From assembly GCF_021018805.1 (NCBI RefSeq), contig NC_086254.1:28457300-28521299 (forward strand): a stretch of DNA of 64,000 bases. Direction: 5' to 3'. Within the stretch, counting starts at the first letter, position 1. The number at the start of each line of letters is the position of its first letter. The DNA comes from Prinia subflava (lineage: Eukaryota; Chordata; Aves; Passeriformes; Cisticolidae). A program made the position numbers and the translations under genes. Below, in pieces: positions 34,370 through 47,381 of the stretch. The notes below the pieces were generated by a model. It saw only the letters and a program-made list of their open reading frames with translations, had not been told where the DNA came from and ran no database searches.

Positions 34370-36937
34370 GCACAGGGTTTTATTTTCCTTTATTAAAGCA
34401 CACAAGTAGCCACCTAAATGTCATTTACACTGCGACAGTTGTAAAAATCACACCAACACAACCACTTCCAAAGAGAATTACAGAGCCAGCACTAAAGCCA
34501 TCCAGCTGACCAAGAGCCTGTAACTCCAAAGGCACAGTACAATAAAGTTTTGCTTTCAGGTGGTTGCTGCTCTTCTTATAACAAACTTTACTGAGCATTA
34601 AACAGAATGCCTAAACACGTTCACTGCAAAGGCCGTGGAAATACCCAAAAGCTTGGTAAACACACATTTATTGAGTACTTGATTATGTAAGATCGTTGCA
34701 GCATAGTCATTATAACAAAATCCATATTTTAGAAACGCCGAACACAGGTATATTTCTTTTCAGAGGACATAAATCTATTTAAAAACCCAGCCAAGAACAA
34801 CAAAGGGAGTGTGGCTGTTTCTTAGCCAGGCACTGAGGAATGTTCTCCTGCTCCCTAAGGGTAAGAACAGCCTGGCAGTCAATTCCCAGCTTCAGCCCCA
34901 AACATGCCCAGACCCCATCCCACAGCTGAGGGCTGAGCAGACCCAAGGTCACTCACTGCCCCATGCTGGTACTGCACCCACAAACATCCCACCTAACCCA
35001 CTTCTCCAAAGGCATGGATGCAGCTTGCCAGCAGCACAGTCCTCAAGGAGCTGTTCTTCACATGCCTGGGGTTTATATGGGATTTCCTGGTGAGGGCTCG
35101 GGGATTAACATCCACTACAAAGTGCTTGAAGTGCCCAGATTCCCTCCAGATTGGTATGGGGAAGTGCTAATTGCAAAGTTTGCTCTGGTATACATCCAGA
35201 TTCCCAATGAAATGTTAATTAGCATCAAAATCCTCCCAGCTTGAGTAGTTTACAAGGGATCTGGGTCCTACACGTGGGACACTGGAATTGCGTCTATATT
35301 TTAAGCTCAACCATGAGGGAAACACTCTACATAGAAATATAACATTCAATTCCTTTGTACAGCATATATAAAGAACATGACAGCATTAAAATATTGGCAA
35401 ATCAATACATTAAAAATACAGAATCTCATCGATCAGAGCACAAGAAATGTATTCACATTGGAAGCTGTACAGTCCAGATGACACTGCTGGTTCTCATGTT
35501 GGAATTGACCTCCCATCTCAGGTGGAGGTTGGTGCTTTGCTCCCCCGTCAGCACCACTGGCCACCACTGCCCAGATTTCCCTGGGCTGTTGTGCTACAGG
35601 AACAACCCCAGCCTGCTGCTCTCCCCAGAACAGAGGGCACTCAAGTGGTGAAACCCTTTGGGGAGGCTTTTGTTATCAAGTGAAATGATAGGACATTTCA
35701 TTTGCCACGAAGCTCTGGCCTACTCTGGGAGAGGAAAATCAATCCATGGTTGGCAGGAGGGGTGGTACCTGGGCAGCATTTCCCACATGCTTTCAGCATT
35801 GTGGGTGTCATGTCAGTTAAAAACATAAAACAAACCAGAGAATCCCAGGGTTTGTATGGTTTGTGCCTCCCTTGTCCCACGTGGAGCAGGTGGGACTGTT
35901 TTAGGCTGCCTCCTCCCACCAGGAATGTCCATATCTTCTGGAAGAGCTGCCATTCTGATTTCTTCAAAATGGCTTTCCCTATACAATAAATACTTGTGTC
36001 TATAGGCCACTTCATTCCTTCCTCCTCTCAAGGAGGAAGATGCCCAAGGCATGCTTGGTAAGGTGAAATCCTACCATGTATCTGCATCTATTCCACTACA
36101 GACATGATATATACAGACACATTCTGTCCATTATTACACTGGAAATAGAGAGTTAGAAAGAAAAGTAGTAGCAGCATGTAAATGAGAAATTGTGTTCATT
36201 TCCTCAGGATTTTTTTCTGCCTCCTCTTTGGAGCTAAAATCATCAGTTCTGACAGTCCCTTCTCCCCGCCCTGCTCCCCTCTGGCAGGGGGGTTTCACTG
36301 CAGATCCCATCTGCAGGAGCTGGCGCTGGCCTCCCAAAGCAGTTTGCATTTCTCTTCCTGTCAGCTCCCTCCTCTCCCTCCCTGCATCCTTCCCTGCACG
36401 ATGACTCATCCTGGAGATGATCTTGGGTTTTGTCTGATGGCTCCTGCCTGCTTTGGCTGCAGCAAAGTCTGATTTCAGAGCGATGGCACAGGAGGAAAAC
36501 CCGCACACGAGCGCCTGGTGAGCCAGGCAAGCTGTTAACATCTCCACCCAGGGAGGAAAAAAGCAATGCAAGAGTTCACATTCTGTCTGTCTCCCAGCAG
36601 CAGAAGTGTAAGCCCCAGGAGCGATGCCTATTTTAAACCCTTAATTCCCAAATTCTCAGTAATGTTGCAAACTCCCAGGGTTTTGCAGGAATCAAGGGGC
36701 TGATTTCAAACACGTTCCTTAGTGCAGGATGCACTGGAATTAAAAATGCATCGCATGGGCTCACTTTCTCTGCGTGCTCTCGCAGTATCCGGTTTTCCCA
36801 ACCCCCAAAATGGTTTCCTTGGTTTCTCACCTCTCAGTTTTGAGGTCCTGCTAAAGGGCCGTTATCTGAGTCAGTTCTGACGTGGGGGTGGTTGGACTCT
36901 GCTGGGCGACAGCCACCATGGGGATTTCCATGCCTAG
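34370..36937 (-). other. OPRL1: Possible OPRL1 3' UTR / convergent intergenic DNA
   Basis: Downstream of the OPRL1 stop on the minus strand there is no repeat and no other gene. Minus-strand AATAAA signals occur at 34667-34672, 34389-34394 and 34379-34384, so a UTR of about 2.3-2.6 kb is possible. This is position-based inference; an earlier end would be just as compatible. Confidence 0.3.
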
Positions 36938-37461
36938 TCAGGCCGGATTGTTAGTCCCCTCCGAGTTCTTGCAGGCGTAGGCCACATCCTTGGCGATGCT
37001 GCACATCCTGTTGGACATCTGGAGCTCGGTCCTGAAGGCGGTGGGGAAGCAGAACTTCTTGAAGCACGCCTTGAAGTTCTCATCCAAGAAGGCGTAGAGC
37101 ACGGGGTTGAGGCTGCTGTTGGCGTACCCCAGCGCGGTGCAGAAGCAGGAGATGGCCAGCTCCAGCTCACTCTCCGCCTTGGCACCCAAACACTGCACCA
37201 GCACAAAAATCTGGATGGGAGTCCAGCAGACGATGAAGACTGCCACCACCACCAGGACCATGCGGGTGATGCGCCTCAGGTTGCGGTCCTTCTCCTTGGA
37301 GCCCGAGAGGACGCGGACATTCTTGAGCCGCCTGATCATGAGGCTATAGCAAATGGTGATGATCAACACAGGGATCATAAAGGAGAAGAGGAAGACGCAG
37401 ATGCCAAACACTGGATCCCAGTAGTCCACGGGAGAAGGGAGCTTAATCAGACAATCGATTT
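36938..37461 (-). CDS. OPRL1: OPRL1 coding exon 3
   Basis: It encodes the second extracellular loop to the C-terminus, ending in NNPA and TGA at 36940-36938. The acceptor is CTCTTGCAG|AAATCG. Confidence 0.95.
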
Positions 37462-40400
37462 CTGCAAGAGTAAAAGAATAAAAAGGGAAGGAAGATCAGC
37501 AAAGGCAGATCAAGCAGAAAAGCATCTGCGCATTCAGATTACTTTAGGTTAGTTAGGCTAATGGTCAGACTTGATGATCTTAGAGGGCTTTCCCAACCTA
37601 ACACAACAATTCTATGTTTAATGTTCAATCCTTCATACAACAATTCTATGTTTAACACTAGAAAAGCCGTAGCAGTGATACAGACTGGCAGGGGCAGAGT
37701 TAAGATGATTTTACAGCAGAGACCTTGTAGCAATGCATCTGTCTAACAGGCCATTTTGATGCACCAGCCAAACTGCTCGTGAGAAATCTTATCAAGCCAC
37801 CTGCAGTCTTGTTTCAGGGTTCTCAGGGATTCATCAAGGTTACTGGGAAAATAACAGGATTGAAGTGAGAGTGTAGAGCCTGAGAAACTGTCCACAGAGA
37901 ATGTAAACCCTAGATACAGAGGGTGTGATGTGATGTGATGTGATGATGGACATTTGACCAATTGGATGTCCTGAAGGAGATGAACCTGCCTCTCGAACAG
38001 GCAACTTAGCCAACCGAGAGATGTGGGCCAGAGACTTAGAATCTATAACTGGAATTGTATTGCAAACAATACACGGCTTCTGGTGAAATCACATTGGTTT
38101 GCTATTCAGTGGCCCAAATCCCCCTGCAGGACCTCACCCCAGTGATGAACCTGGCCCCCTCTCCCAGGGCTCTCCTGCCCAGCAGCACTCCCTCCCTGTG
38201 GTGTTACTGACCGTTGTTCTCGTTCTCCGCAGAGCCCATCACCATGGCCGGGATGCCGAAGACAGAAGCCAGAGCCCAGATGCAGACATTGACCACCTTG
38301 GCCTTGTGGGGCGTGCGGATGTCCAGGGCTTTGATGGGGTGGCAGATGGCGATGTAGCGGTCCACGCTCATCATGGTCAGCGTGAAGGTGCTGGTGAACA
38401 TGTTGTAGTAGTCAATGGAGATGGCAATCTTGCACAGGACGTTGCCAAAGGGCCAGAAGCCCAGGAATGTGTCTGTTCCCTGGAAGGGCAAGGTCATCAG
38501 GCACAGGGTGTCAGCCAGAGCCAGGTTAAAGATGTAAATGTTGGTGGCTGTCTTCATCTTGGTGAATCTGAAATGCAGGAATGAGCAATAGTTAGAGCTC
38601 CCACCTGACCATGATGGGTCAGATGCTGAACTTTACTGCAGCAGAATCTGCTCCTTCCAAAAGGAGATGTTGTATTTTCTTATGTAATGAGATTGGCCAT
38701 CCTCACCTTTCAACCTTCCACAGGTTTATCAACACACAGTTCACCCCATCTCCTACAACATCACAAATGGTCCCTCCACAATCAGTTCTGTGGGCGGGAG
38801 AACCATTCCCTCACACTGCCAGTGAGCACCATGAAAGCCTGAGGCTGTCAGCTTAGGTGGTGATTCTTGAAAAATTACTTCAATAAGGCAAACTCAGGAT
38901 TTCACTGCCTATGGCTTCATTGTTATAAGTATTGGTGAGAGCTTTAGCCAGTAAGCTGACCTGAAAGGTGCAGGGGTGACTTGATCAGCCATTTGATATG
39001 GGCTCACAGAGAGCATGGCTAATGTGAGCTGTCAAATCAGAGCAGGCAAAATCACCAGCCCTGGCCAGCCAAAAACCAATGAGGAATTAGGTTTGAATCA
39101 GAAATCAAAATATCACAATGGATTGTACAAGAGAAAGGTGTAAAGTCACAAGTCAAACTCTACTTTAAAGATTTTTGTCATTTCAATATTACTTTTACCA
39201 CATGAACTAACTGCCCTGAAGGAAGAGTCACCTTACTCTAATGGCAATCATCTCCTTTTCACACTTGGGAAATGATGCAGATCCACCTGTGATCATCTAT
39301 CCAGGGGGACGTGCAGTGTCTGCAGAAATGGAAGCTCAACAGTGACTCTGTCACTGAATCTTACATTTCAGCTCCAGGATATTCCTCTCATGGGCAGAAT
39401 AAGAGCTCAAATAGGTATAATTTTCAAACTACAGCTCATCCATCATTTACTCTACTAATGGCCTTAGTAGAAACCTGGCCAAAAATGGCAGACAATGATG
39501 TTATTAACAGAGTGCAAGTTCATTTGAGGGTAACACTTCTACCCGTAAACTGCTGCACTATTTTCAGCCTGATACGTGTTAAAATATTACAGGGTCTGAT
39601 TTCACCTAAAAAGCTCTTTTTGCCAATTTGATTCAGAACAGCAAACCCACAACTGCCCTTCTCCGTGCTGTGCCCTCCCCTGAGGGTCTGAGCTTCTTCA
39701 GCTCTCACTAAATGATTAGAATGCATTATCACTGGCATATTCTGAACTCTGCTGGGACACATGTGACCTGGCCAGGTTTGCAGGAGAAGCAGACTGGGAA
39801 CCATGATCCAGACTACAAAGTCTATTTTTTTTACCTGCCTCAGAGCTCTAAGCTGGGTTTGTATCAGAAGTCTAAAGCAGCTTCAGAAAGCAAAACCAAG
39901 TGATCCTCTTTCTGACCCTGAAAGCCTGAAGCTTTTGGAGGTGAGCACAGATGGAAACGTTGGAAATACTTTGAGGTCCCCACACAATCCTGAGTGAGGC
40001 TTTTCCCAGCCCAGAAATCAATCACAGGTTCTTAGAAAGCCAGCCCAGACAAACTTACATAACCAAAAGCAGTTGAAGGAAAATACTGGTGCCTTTCATT
40101 TTGTGATGGGATGAATGAGCAAAAGCACTTTGCAAATCCAACATAACCAGGCAGCTGCCAGGACTTTAAGCTTTGGGATTTCCTAAGGAGAATTACAGCA
40201 GCCTCCAGTGCCCTGAACTCCAGAGGAGCATCAGGGTGACCAAGTTTTCTTTTCTTCAATTCTTGCACTTGGCATAAATGGGGCAAAGCACAGGGGGAGG
40301 AGGTGGATTTGTGAGTGGATTCACTTTCCCCTCCAGGTCAGCAGAGGGGGATTAAAATGAAGAAGTGAAATCACTGTTTTATCAGCTCTCACAAAAATAA

Positions 40401-43400
40401 GCATTGGGAAATTATTCAGTCACCCAAGACTGTGCTGGCCAAGGTCTCCTGGGAGCTGCAGTTTCCCCTGAACACCACAAACTTGCCTGGGCTGGTTCAA
40501 ACTTCCCAAAGGCCACGTTTGTTGCAGTCCATCCTTCCAGGAGGGCTGGAGCTGGAGGCAATTCCTCAACATGCCTCTAACCCTGACTGCTTTTACTGAC
40601 ATTATAACTCAAGGGAGTTTTGAGCAAGGGTGAGCAACTTTACTGCAAAACAGTAAAAATTAAAGGTTGTTCCTGTTTTATTTTTTGTCATTGACCAGTG
40701 GGAGAAACAAGTGACAATTCACCTACCTCCTACCCCCATCCAGCATCCATGGGGGTCAAAGCTGCCTCCCTGCACACTCCTGTGTCCCCAGCACTCAGCC
40801 AGCCCTGAACTCAGGGTGTGCAGGGCAAATCTTCAGCTCCTTGCCACATCCCTCCAGCCCCACTTGCCCCTCTCCTCCCAGACACTTCTCAGCATGAATT
40901 CAGAGTCCAAGTACAGTTTCTCTGCCTGTGAAATCCCTCAGTGCACAGATCCCTCTCCTCTGCCTCCTTCCTCAGCACCTCCTTGAGGTGATGGCAGAGG
41001 CACCTTCCCCTGCTCCAACACTGAGGTGTCTCACCACTTCCTTCAATCCACCTTCCAATAGAATTTAAACCTGATTTTGCACCCTTGAAAGAGGGTGAAT
41101 TTAATTCACACCTAATTAATTACTTCCACACCACTTGCTCTACATGCTGAGAGCCAACAGCCATTGTCACAACCAACCGATGTTCCCAAACATTTCCAGA
41201 ATGTACGGTACACACAAAAATCAATCAATCACTTCTCTGTGGATTAGCCTCTATTTCTTTTCCTTCAGACCTGAGAGTGTTCTTTCTCTTAATCTGCACC
41301 AAAAAAAAAGAAAAATTAAACTCTCAGGCTTTAGGAGGCACCTCAGTCTCCTCCCCCACAACACAAATCTGCTGCAGATCAGCCTGTGGATTCCGTGGAG
41401 GACATTAGCTCCCTGCTGGGCCACTTTCTTGCACTCTGCCACGGAGGTAATTTCCTAATGGAGCATCTCCCACAGGGTGGTGCTCAGCTCTCCATCCAGC
41501 TCCCCCTTTGTCACAACAGTAATTGCTTTGCTCTGCTCTCCTCTTCTCTAGGATGCTGAATTCTGAGAGGAAGAACACCTGGATATCAGCTCAGCGTTTG
41601 TCTTCCCCCTCCTTTTTGGTACGTGGCCCCTCTGGTAAGGGGAATTCAGGTCGGGGAGATGAGATTGAGGGAAGGTCATTAAGGGTGGGTAGGTAGACAC
41701 AGCCTCGGGGCTTTGAGGACCTGCTCCTCACAAGAACAGATTCTGCCCCTGGCTGAGCCTCAGGGTGAGCTGCAGACCTGTTGTTTTTGCATCTTTCCCT
41801 TTTCCACTCAGCCACAGCAAGGCTGCAGGGCAAGGGCTGGGGCTGAAGCTGGCTGCATCAAATCTACAACCCAAAATGGACCTGCAGACACCAGGGGCAG
41901 AGGTTCCAGAGCAAAGCCTGCAGCCAGCATTGTTTCCAGGAGCTCTCTGCCTCTTGGAGCATCTTGATTTTGATATGTGTAGCTCCAGCTAATTAGGATG
42001 CAGACAGTGTTGTTCACCTTGAGCAGCTCCCTCCATCCCCACCTCACACCCCAGCAGCAGTGACAGCCTTTGCCCCCATCCCTGGACATGCTCCAGGAGG
42101 CAAAACTGAGCAGAAAAGGATCAAAGATGATTTTTACTGAGCTGCTCCCACCCTGTGATGGTGGAAATGAGCCTTAGCTCTCTCCCATCTCTGCTCCCAG
42201 CCCTCAGGTTGTGTCAAGCTGATATTGGCACGTTCTGTCATGATTTGTGTCCCCTCAGCTGTCCGCCCACACCGTGCTCTCTGCATCCCTGCTGCTCTGA
42301 TCACCATCCCAGAGCCCCCTCAGCCTGAAACTTCTGACCAGTGCAAGATGATTTATCCTTAATGGTTCAACAGGCCCTGAAAAAAACGCACAGAATCTGA
42401 GGAGGACAAATTTAAATTAGTCTGGACTCTGAGGCCAGACACTACAGCAAAGGCAGCCACCAGCACAGCACCTAAAAGTCTATAAATTACCCAGCAAGAC
42501 AGGGACTGACTAGCAGGGGCTAGTAATGGAATCTGCAGCCAGCCAGGACGAGCACACACTTTGGGACAGATGATCTTCTTGTCCTTGAGTCTCACCTCTG
42601 TGACAGGGGGACAGCTATGGAAAGCCAGCCCTGCCCTGCCCTCCAGGTGCTCTCTGGATGGTGCTGGCATGCCAAGGGAGGAGGCTCTGTGGCTGCTGCT
42701 GCAAAGGCTTCAGCAGCTCACCCAGGGGCTCTCAGGGATGCTCCCACATCCCTGAGCACGTGCTTGGCCACCAAGAATGGTGCTCTGGTCTAAGGAGGGC
42801 ATTCATCAGCATCCACCTTACAGCAGGATGCTCTTATCCCTGCCCATGGGCCAGATCTGCCTCTGCTGACATCCAGAATGTGTCTGGGAATTTCCCAGTC
42901 TCTGAAAAACAGGGAGCCAAGTCCCTGAAACTGTGTGTGTGTGTGTTAAACATCACGGAGTTACTGCTGCGCATGGGCAATTCCTTTTCACCCATCTCAC
43001 CACAGCCAGGTGAAAAAAAGTGTGCTCCTTCAACACACACTGGAGCTACAGGACCTGTGTTAGCAGGGGCCAGGTGTGGCTACTTGGGGTCATGTGGCTG
43101 AGCCCAGCTCACCTGGGCTCATGGGGACCCAGAAATGAGGGAGCTGCAGACCTGTCCTTTGCAGCCATTATCACAGCAGGATCCCCTCCTGCTCACCTCA
43201 CCATGCCCACCCAGCTCCACTCACTCTCCAGGGCAAAGAGCCCTTGGTGTGGGTTTAATTTCTCTATAAATCGCAGTAATTTATGTCTATTTAGTTTGCT
43301 TTTCAAGGGAAAACTAAAAGGCATATCTGGAGACAACAAAGGTCTCCACTCGTGTCTGTTGGGTCCCCACTGCATGAAGCACTCCCTTCATTTCAGCTCT

Positions 43401-46400
43401 GAGACACACAGCTGGTCCAGGCTCTTCCCTTAGAAAGCTTTCTATTAAGAAATCAGCATCTCTGAAATGTCACCATTAACTTCATTTCCCCTGTCTCATC
43501 AGAGCCAGCTGCCCTCACCCCTATTTCCAGGGACTGAGGCAGTTTTCAAGCAGAACAACAACTGGCACAGCATCCCCAGGCAGCTCATGGTTCAGGCACC
43601 TCCCCATCACATTTTTCCTCCTAAAGCTTTACCTGGAGGCAGCAGATGAAAATGTAGGGGCCTGACAGCCCTAAACTGCCTAAAACATTGCTTAAAATGC
43701 TCTGAAAGGTGCTCTGCCATAGAGAGAGCTGAGCACCCCCAGCATTTTGCCAGGCTCCCAACAGAGAGCTGCCATAGCCATGGGGGTGCCCAAGAAACGA
43801 GGCCGAGTTCCCATGGGAGTTTAAACTGCAGGAACAGAGTCCCCCCAGACCCCACTGCTGAGCATCACAGCAGCATGGTGCAGCTAGGGACAACAAGCTG
43901 CCCCTTCCCTGGGTCACCAAAGGCTGCCAGAGACGTCACACCCCTGTAAGAACACCTGGGTCAGCCCCACCCCCAGAGCCAAAAACACACCCTCCTTCCC
44001 CTTTGCTTTCCCTCCTAAATACAAAGATCTTGGGTGAGCAGCCTTGCAGGCTTTGGTTAGTAGCTAGGAGGGATCTCAGCAGCCTGGCTTCTCCCACTCT
44101 CCCCCCAAACCCTCTGTTCAGCTCCTTGTTTCACGTTCATTAAGAAGCAGAACAGGAAATATATGCAGAAGAGGGAGAACAGCAGAAGGAGGAGGGAGGG
44201 GAGGCATCGTCTATGCTGGCAAGGAGCTCCACGATGAGCCAGCAGAACAAAGCCACAGACGAGGCAGGTTCCCACAATAGGCCCTTTACTGTCCAGGAAA
44301 TTGTGTTCCTGACAAGAGCCCTTCTCCATCTTACCCAATTAGTGCTGCTCAACACTGGAAGGGATTGACAGTCACATGATGACCGGCTCAATTAATTAAT
44401 AGTTCCAAACGTTAAATCACTCCAAATACAACAGAGATGTAGGCTGGATTCTACAACAGAGGGGAAAACCTAGAGGAGGCTTTGAATTTGTACTTTTGTT
44501 TGAAATACCGGGAGATTTAAAAACTTTTCCCTTGGTGCTGCAGAAAACTCATTCAGGAGGAACAAAAATAAATGAGCATTCCTGATGCCTCTAACTTCCT
44601 GGAGTGCTGGCATTAGAGTCTTTTTATTTCCCAACTCCCTCAAAAACAGGAAACAATTACTGTTTATAACACTACCAGTCTTTTTCTGGAAGGCAGTACA
44701 CCATTTTCCTATGGGCTGTGTGATTTTTGGAAGCCTGGCTATCATTGCTGAAGCATGGAAATTAATACAAGTTTGTTGGGCTGCACTCTACCTACAGTGA
44801 TCAGAGTGCAGCACAGAGGGTTTGCTGGTCATTTTTCCATTAATTTATCACTAAGAGCCCCTAAACCCTGTGTTGACTTACCAGCAACCAACTTCCAACC
44901 TACTGAAAAGCAGGTTTTATTCAAGGCATGAAGCATGGAAGTTGTAATCTGAGCAGAGAAGCCTGTGTTTGAGAAGTTCATCAGCATCCTCCTTGTACAG
45001 CCACAATTTGGCAGCTCTTCAACAATCTGTGTATGTGGCCAGGGTCAAGAGTTTGATATTGAGCCCAATTCATGCTCACACCTGCTCCTGACCTGAACAG
45101 AGAGGGCAAGGAGAGAAGAACCCCGGGCAGAGCTAACCAGAAATTGTTATTCATCGACTCAAGAAGGGTCATAGCCTTGGCTCCAACTCAGTACTGAGCT
45201 CCCAGTTACCAGGGGTGGGGAACAGCAGCTCCTACACGTGCTGTAGCTCAGTTCTAACCTCCCCAGCACACACTTTTCAGTTCTGAGTAAAGGGAAATAG
45301 AGAAATGGAAAAACCTAAGGGAGATTTGGCTGGCACCTGTCTTCAGTTTTCAATTGCTTAAAAACTGTAAAATGAGAGGACACACACAAAAATAGTTACA
45401 TTCCATGGGAAATTCTAGTGCTAAATCCCACTTTCTTTTTCTGAGTGCTGTTTATCCAACTGGAAGGTATCAAAGTCAAAAAGGTGTGGAGCAGAAGCCA
45501 GCATTTTTCCTGCTTAGCCATGGCACAGGTCCAACCTGCCCAGGACCCAGTTTGGGACACTCATTACTGGTGTTCCTCCATTCCCAGCCCTGGGCAGGGC
45601 CAGCAGGATCCTGCTGTGCACATCCCACCAGACCTCTGCAGGCAGGGAAAAGATTCCTTTCAAGGCTTCTCCCTCCTGCACAGGGTCAGGACTCCTTTCC
45701 TCTGCTGCTCACGGGCTGGCATTCCCAGGCAGCCACATCAGCAACATCAGACAAGAGCTCCCAGCTCCCAGAGCCTCACTACTCACACACTTACACACAC
45801 CCACAAACTACTCCAACGATTGCTACTACACTGAGCAGGAACACGAGCTCTCCAGACATGGCACCAGCATGCTGCAAACCTCCTCTCTGCCTCTGCAGCC
45901 TCCCTGGGGCTAATGGGATCCCCTCTCAGGGCCATAAACTGCTCAGCTAAGAGCACAGACTGGCAGCCTGATGAACAGTCACATCACTTTGCCCTTGGAG
46001 CAGAGATTTAACCGCCCTTCACCAACCTCTGGTACCAAAGACCTAATTTTGCAGCATCTCCCCCAGCGAACTTGTAGTTATTCAGGGGAAAGGTGCTTTG
46101 GAAGCCGTTGGGCTCCTGGCAGGAACAAAATCTCATCAGTGTCTGAATACCTGCTAAATACTTTAATCTTCTGTTGGAGGATTCAGCCTGTCTTTTCTGT
46201 GCTGGCAGTGTCCATCTGCACCAGGAATCTGCTCCAAGATGTGGATAAAATGGAAGCTGCCTCCTTAACACGCAGGGTGCAGAGATCAGAAGGGCAATGC
46301 TGGGGTTTAACATAATCACAGCCCTACGAGCTGCACAAACTTATTCTGTACTTGCAGGGCAAACAAGGTTTCTGATTCCCAGAACCAGAAGGGTTGGAAC

Positions 46401-47354
46401 CATGGCAGAAGCCGACAGGGACACTCAAAATGCCAACAATGGGCAGGGAGGATGGAGTGGTGCATGCTCTGTGCTGTCCCTCTGCACTCCTGACTTCAGC
46501 ACAAGGAGCCACAGAAGTTGCCCTCAACCTGCAGCATCCTTTCACATCTTATTTAAGTCTGCAGGCTCCAAAGGCTTGGAAGACTTACATTTGTGATTTT
46601 TTTTTTCTCCTGTAAAAGTAAAAGGAAGCTTCCCAGCAGGCTCTTTCCTTTGCAACAAGGTTCAGCTTTGGAAGGAGCCAGCTCCCAGATGGAGCAGCAC
46701 CTGCAAACACAGCTGGGGTGCCGGACACAGCACAGGAAGGACAGGTCCCATGAAGGAGCCAGCACACCCTGGCACAGGAATGCTCCCAGCACATTGCCCT
46801 CCCCAGAGACATCCAGCTCCCCAAAAAGGGAAAAAAAAAAAAAAAAGCCCCATTTTTTATCAGATCCGTTCACTCTGTTCCATTCTCTGGGTTAAACTTT
46901 AGGAGGCACCAGAGGGCAGCTGAAAATTGGCAGAAACCTTCATCACAGCCTAGGAAGGGGAAAAAAAAATAATAAATAAAACCAAAACAATAAAACAAAT
47001 ACCACCTCATTACCTCTAAGGCACGTCTCTAACCCCAGGGAAGCGCCTGCCTGCTTTGCCCGCGGCAGGGATTGGGGGAGGGAGGGATTGAAAGGTCTGC
47101 CCCGCTCCCAGCTCCCCGGTGTCCTACCTGACGATGACATACATGACGGAGCAGTTGCCCACCAGCCCCACGATGCACACGATGGAGTAGACGACCACGA
47201 TGGTGATCTTGATGCTGAGCGGCAGGAATCCGTCCCCTGTGCTGTTGTTGAACCAGTTGCTGGGCAGAAAGCTCAGGTTGAGCATGGAGGAGTCGTTCAG
47301 CAGCTTCCTCAGGTCGGGGTCTTCCAAAATATGGGCAGGGAAGATGGGGTCCAT
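36938..47354 (-). CDS. OPRL1: Nociceptin/orphanin FQ receptor (opioid-related GPCR)
   Basis: The complete coding sequence is in three exons (47354-47128, 38567-38212, 37461-36938), totalling 1107 bases for 368 residues, about the vertebrate norm of 370. Introns are 8.56 kb and 750 bases with GT-AG ends, in phase 2 and phase 1 as in opioid receptors. The N-terminus has sequons at N20, N26, N36 and N37. Key residues are D95 (TM2), D128 (TM3, the amine-binding Asp of opioid receptors), DRY 145-147, CWTP 273-276, NPVLY 313-317 and the C121-C198 disulfide pair. The intracellular segment [20 protein letters not shown] and the helix after NPVLY ([11 protein letters not shown]) fit the opioid family. 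TM6 reads PIQIFVLVQ, close to the VQV signature that separates the nociceptin receptor from mu, delta and kappa receptors. It is a Gi/o-coupled plasma-membrane receptor in neurons. No lesion is seen. Confidence 0.95.
37547..37620 (+). mobile_element. CR1 3' fragment inside OPRL1 intron
   Basis: GGTTAGTTAGGCTAATGGTC, ACTTGATGATCTTAGAGG and CAACAATTCTATG are a decayed CR1 3' end in the 750-base intron, antisense to OPRL1. The 18-base string ACAACAATTCTATGTTTA occurs twice (about 37,603 and 37,638). Confidence 0.8.
37923..37948 (+). repeat. Short GTGAT repeat
   Basis: Four to five units of GTGAT in the OPRL1 intron between coding exons 2 and 3. Confidence 0.8.
38212..38567 (-). CDS. OPRL1: OPRL1 coding exon 2
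   Basis: It encodes residues 76-194 plus one base (TM2 to TM4). The acceptor is CCTGCATTTCAG|ATTCACC and the donor ACAACG|GTCAGT. Both junction codons read through correctly (AG+A, G+AA). Confidence 0.95.
38568..47127 (-). other. OPRL1: OPRL1 first coding intron, 8.56 kb
   Basis: It is bounded by a good donor and acceptor. It contains a short (GT)n at about 42,931-42,946, CA-rich stretches near 45,780 and poly(A) tracts at about 46,829-46,845 and 46,961-46,969. I see no second gene or clear mobile element inside. Confidence 0.85.
47128..47354 (-). CDS. OPRL1: OPRL1 coding exon 1
   Basis: It encodes residues 1-75 and two bases of codon 76 (extracellular N-terminus and TM1 with GLVGN). The donor reads GTCAG|GTAGGAC. 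An acceptor ending GCCCCAG at 47382 lies 26 bases above the ATG, indicating an upstream non-coding exon. Confidence 0.93.
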
Positions 47355-47381
47355 CCTGAAGCAGCAGCCTGCGCCAAGGAC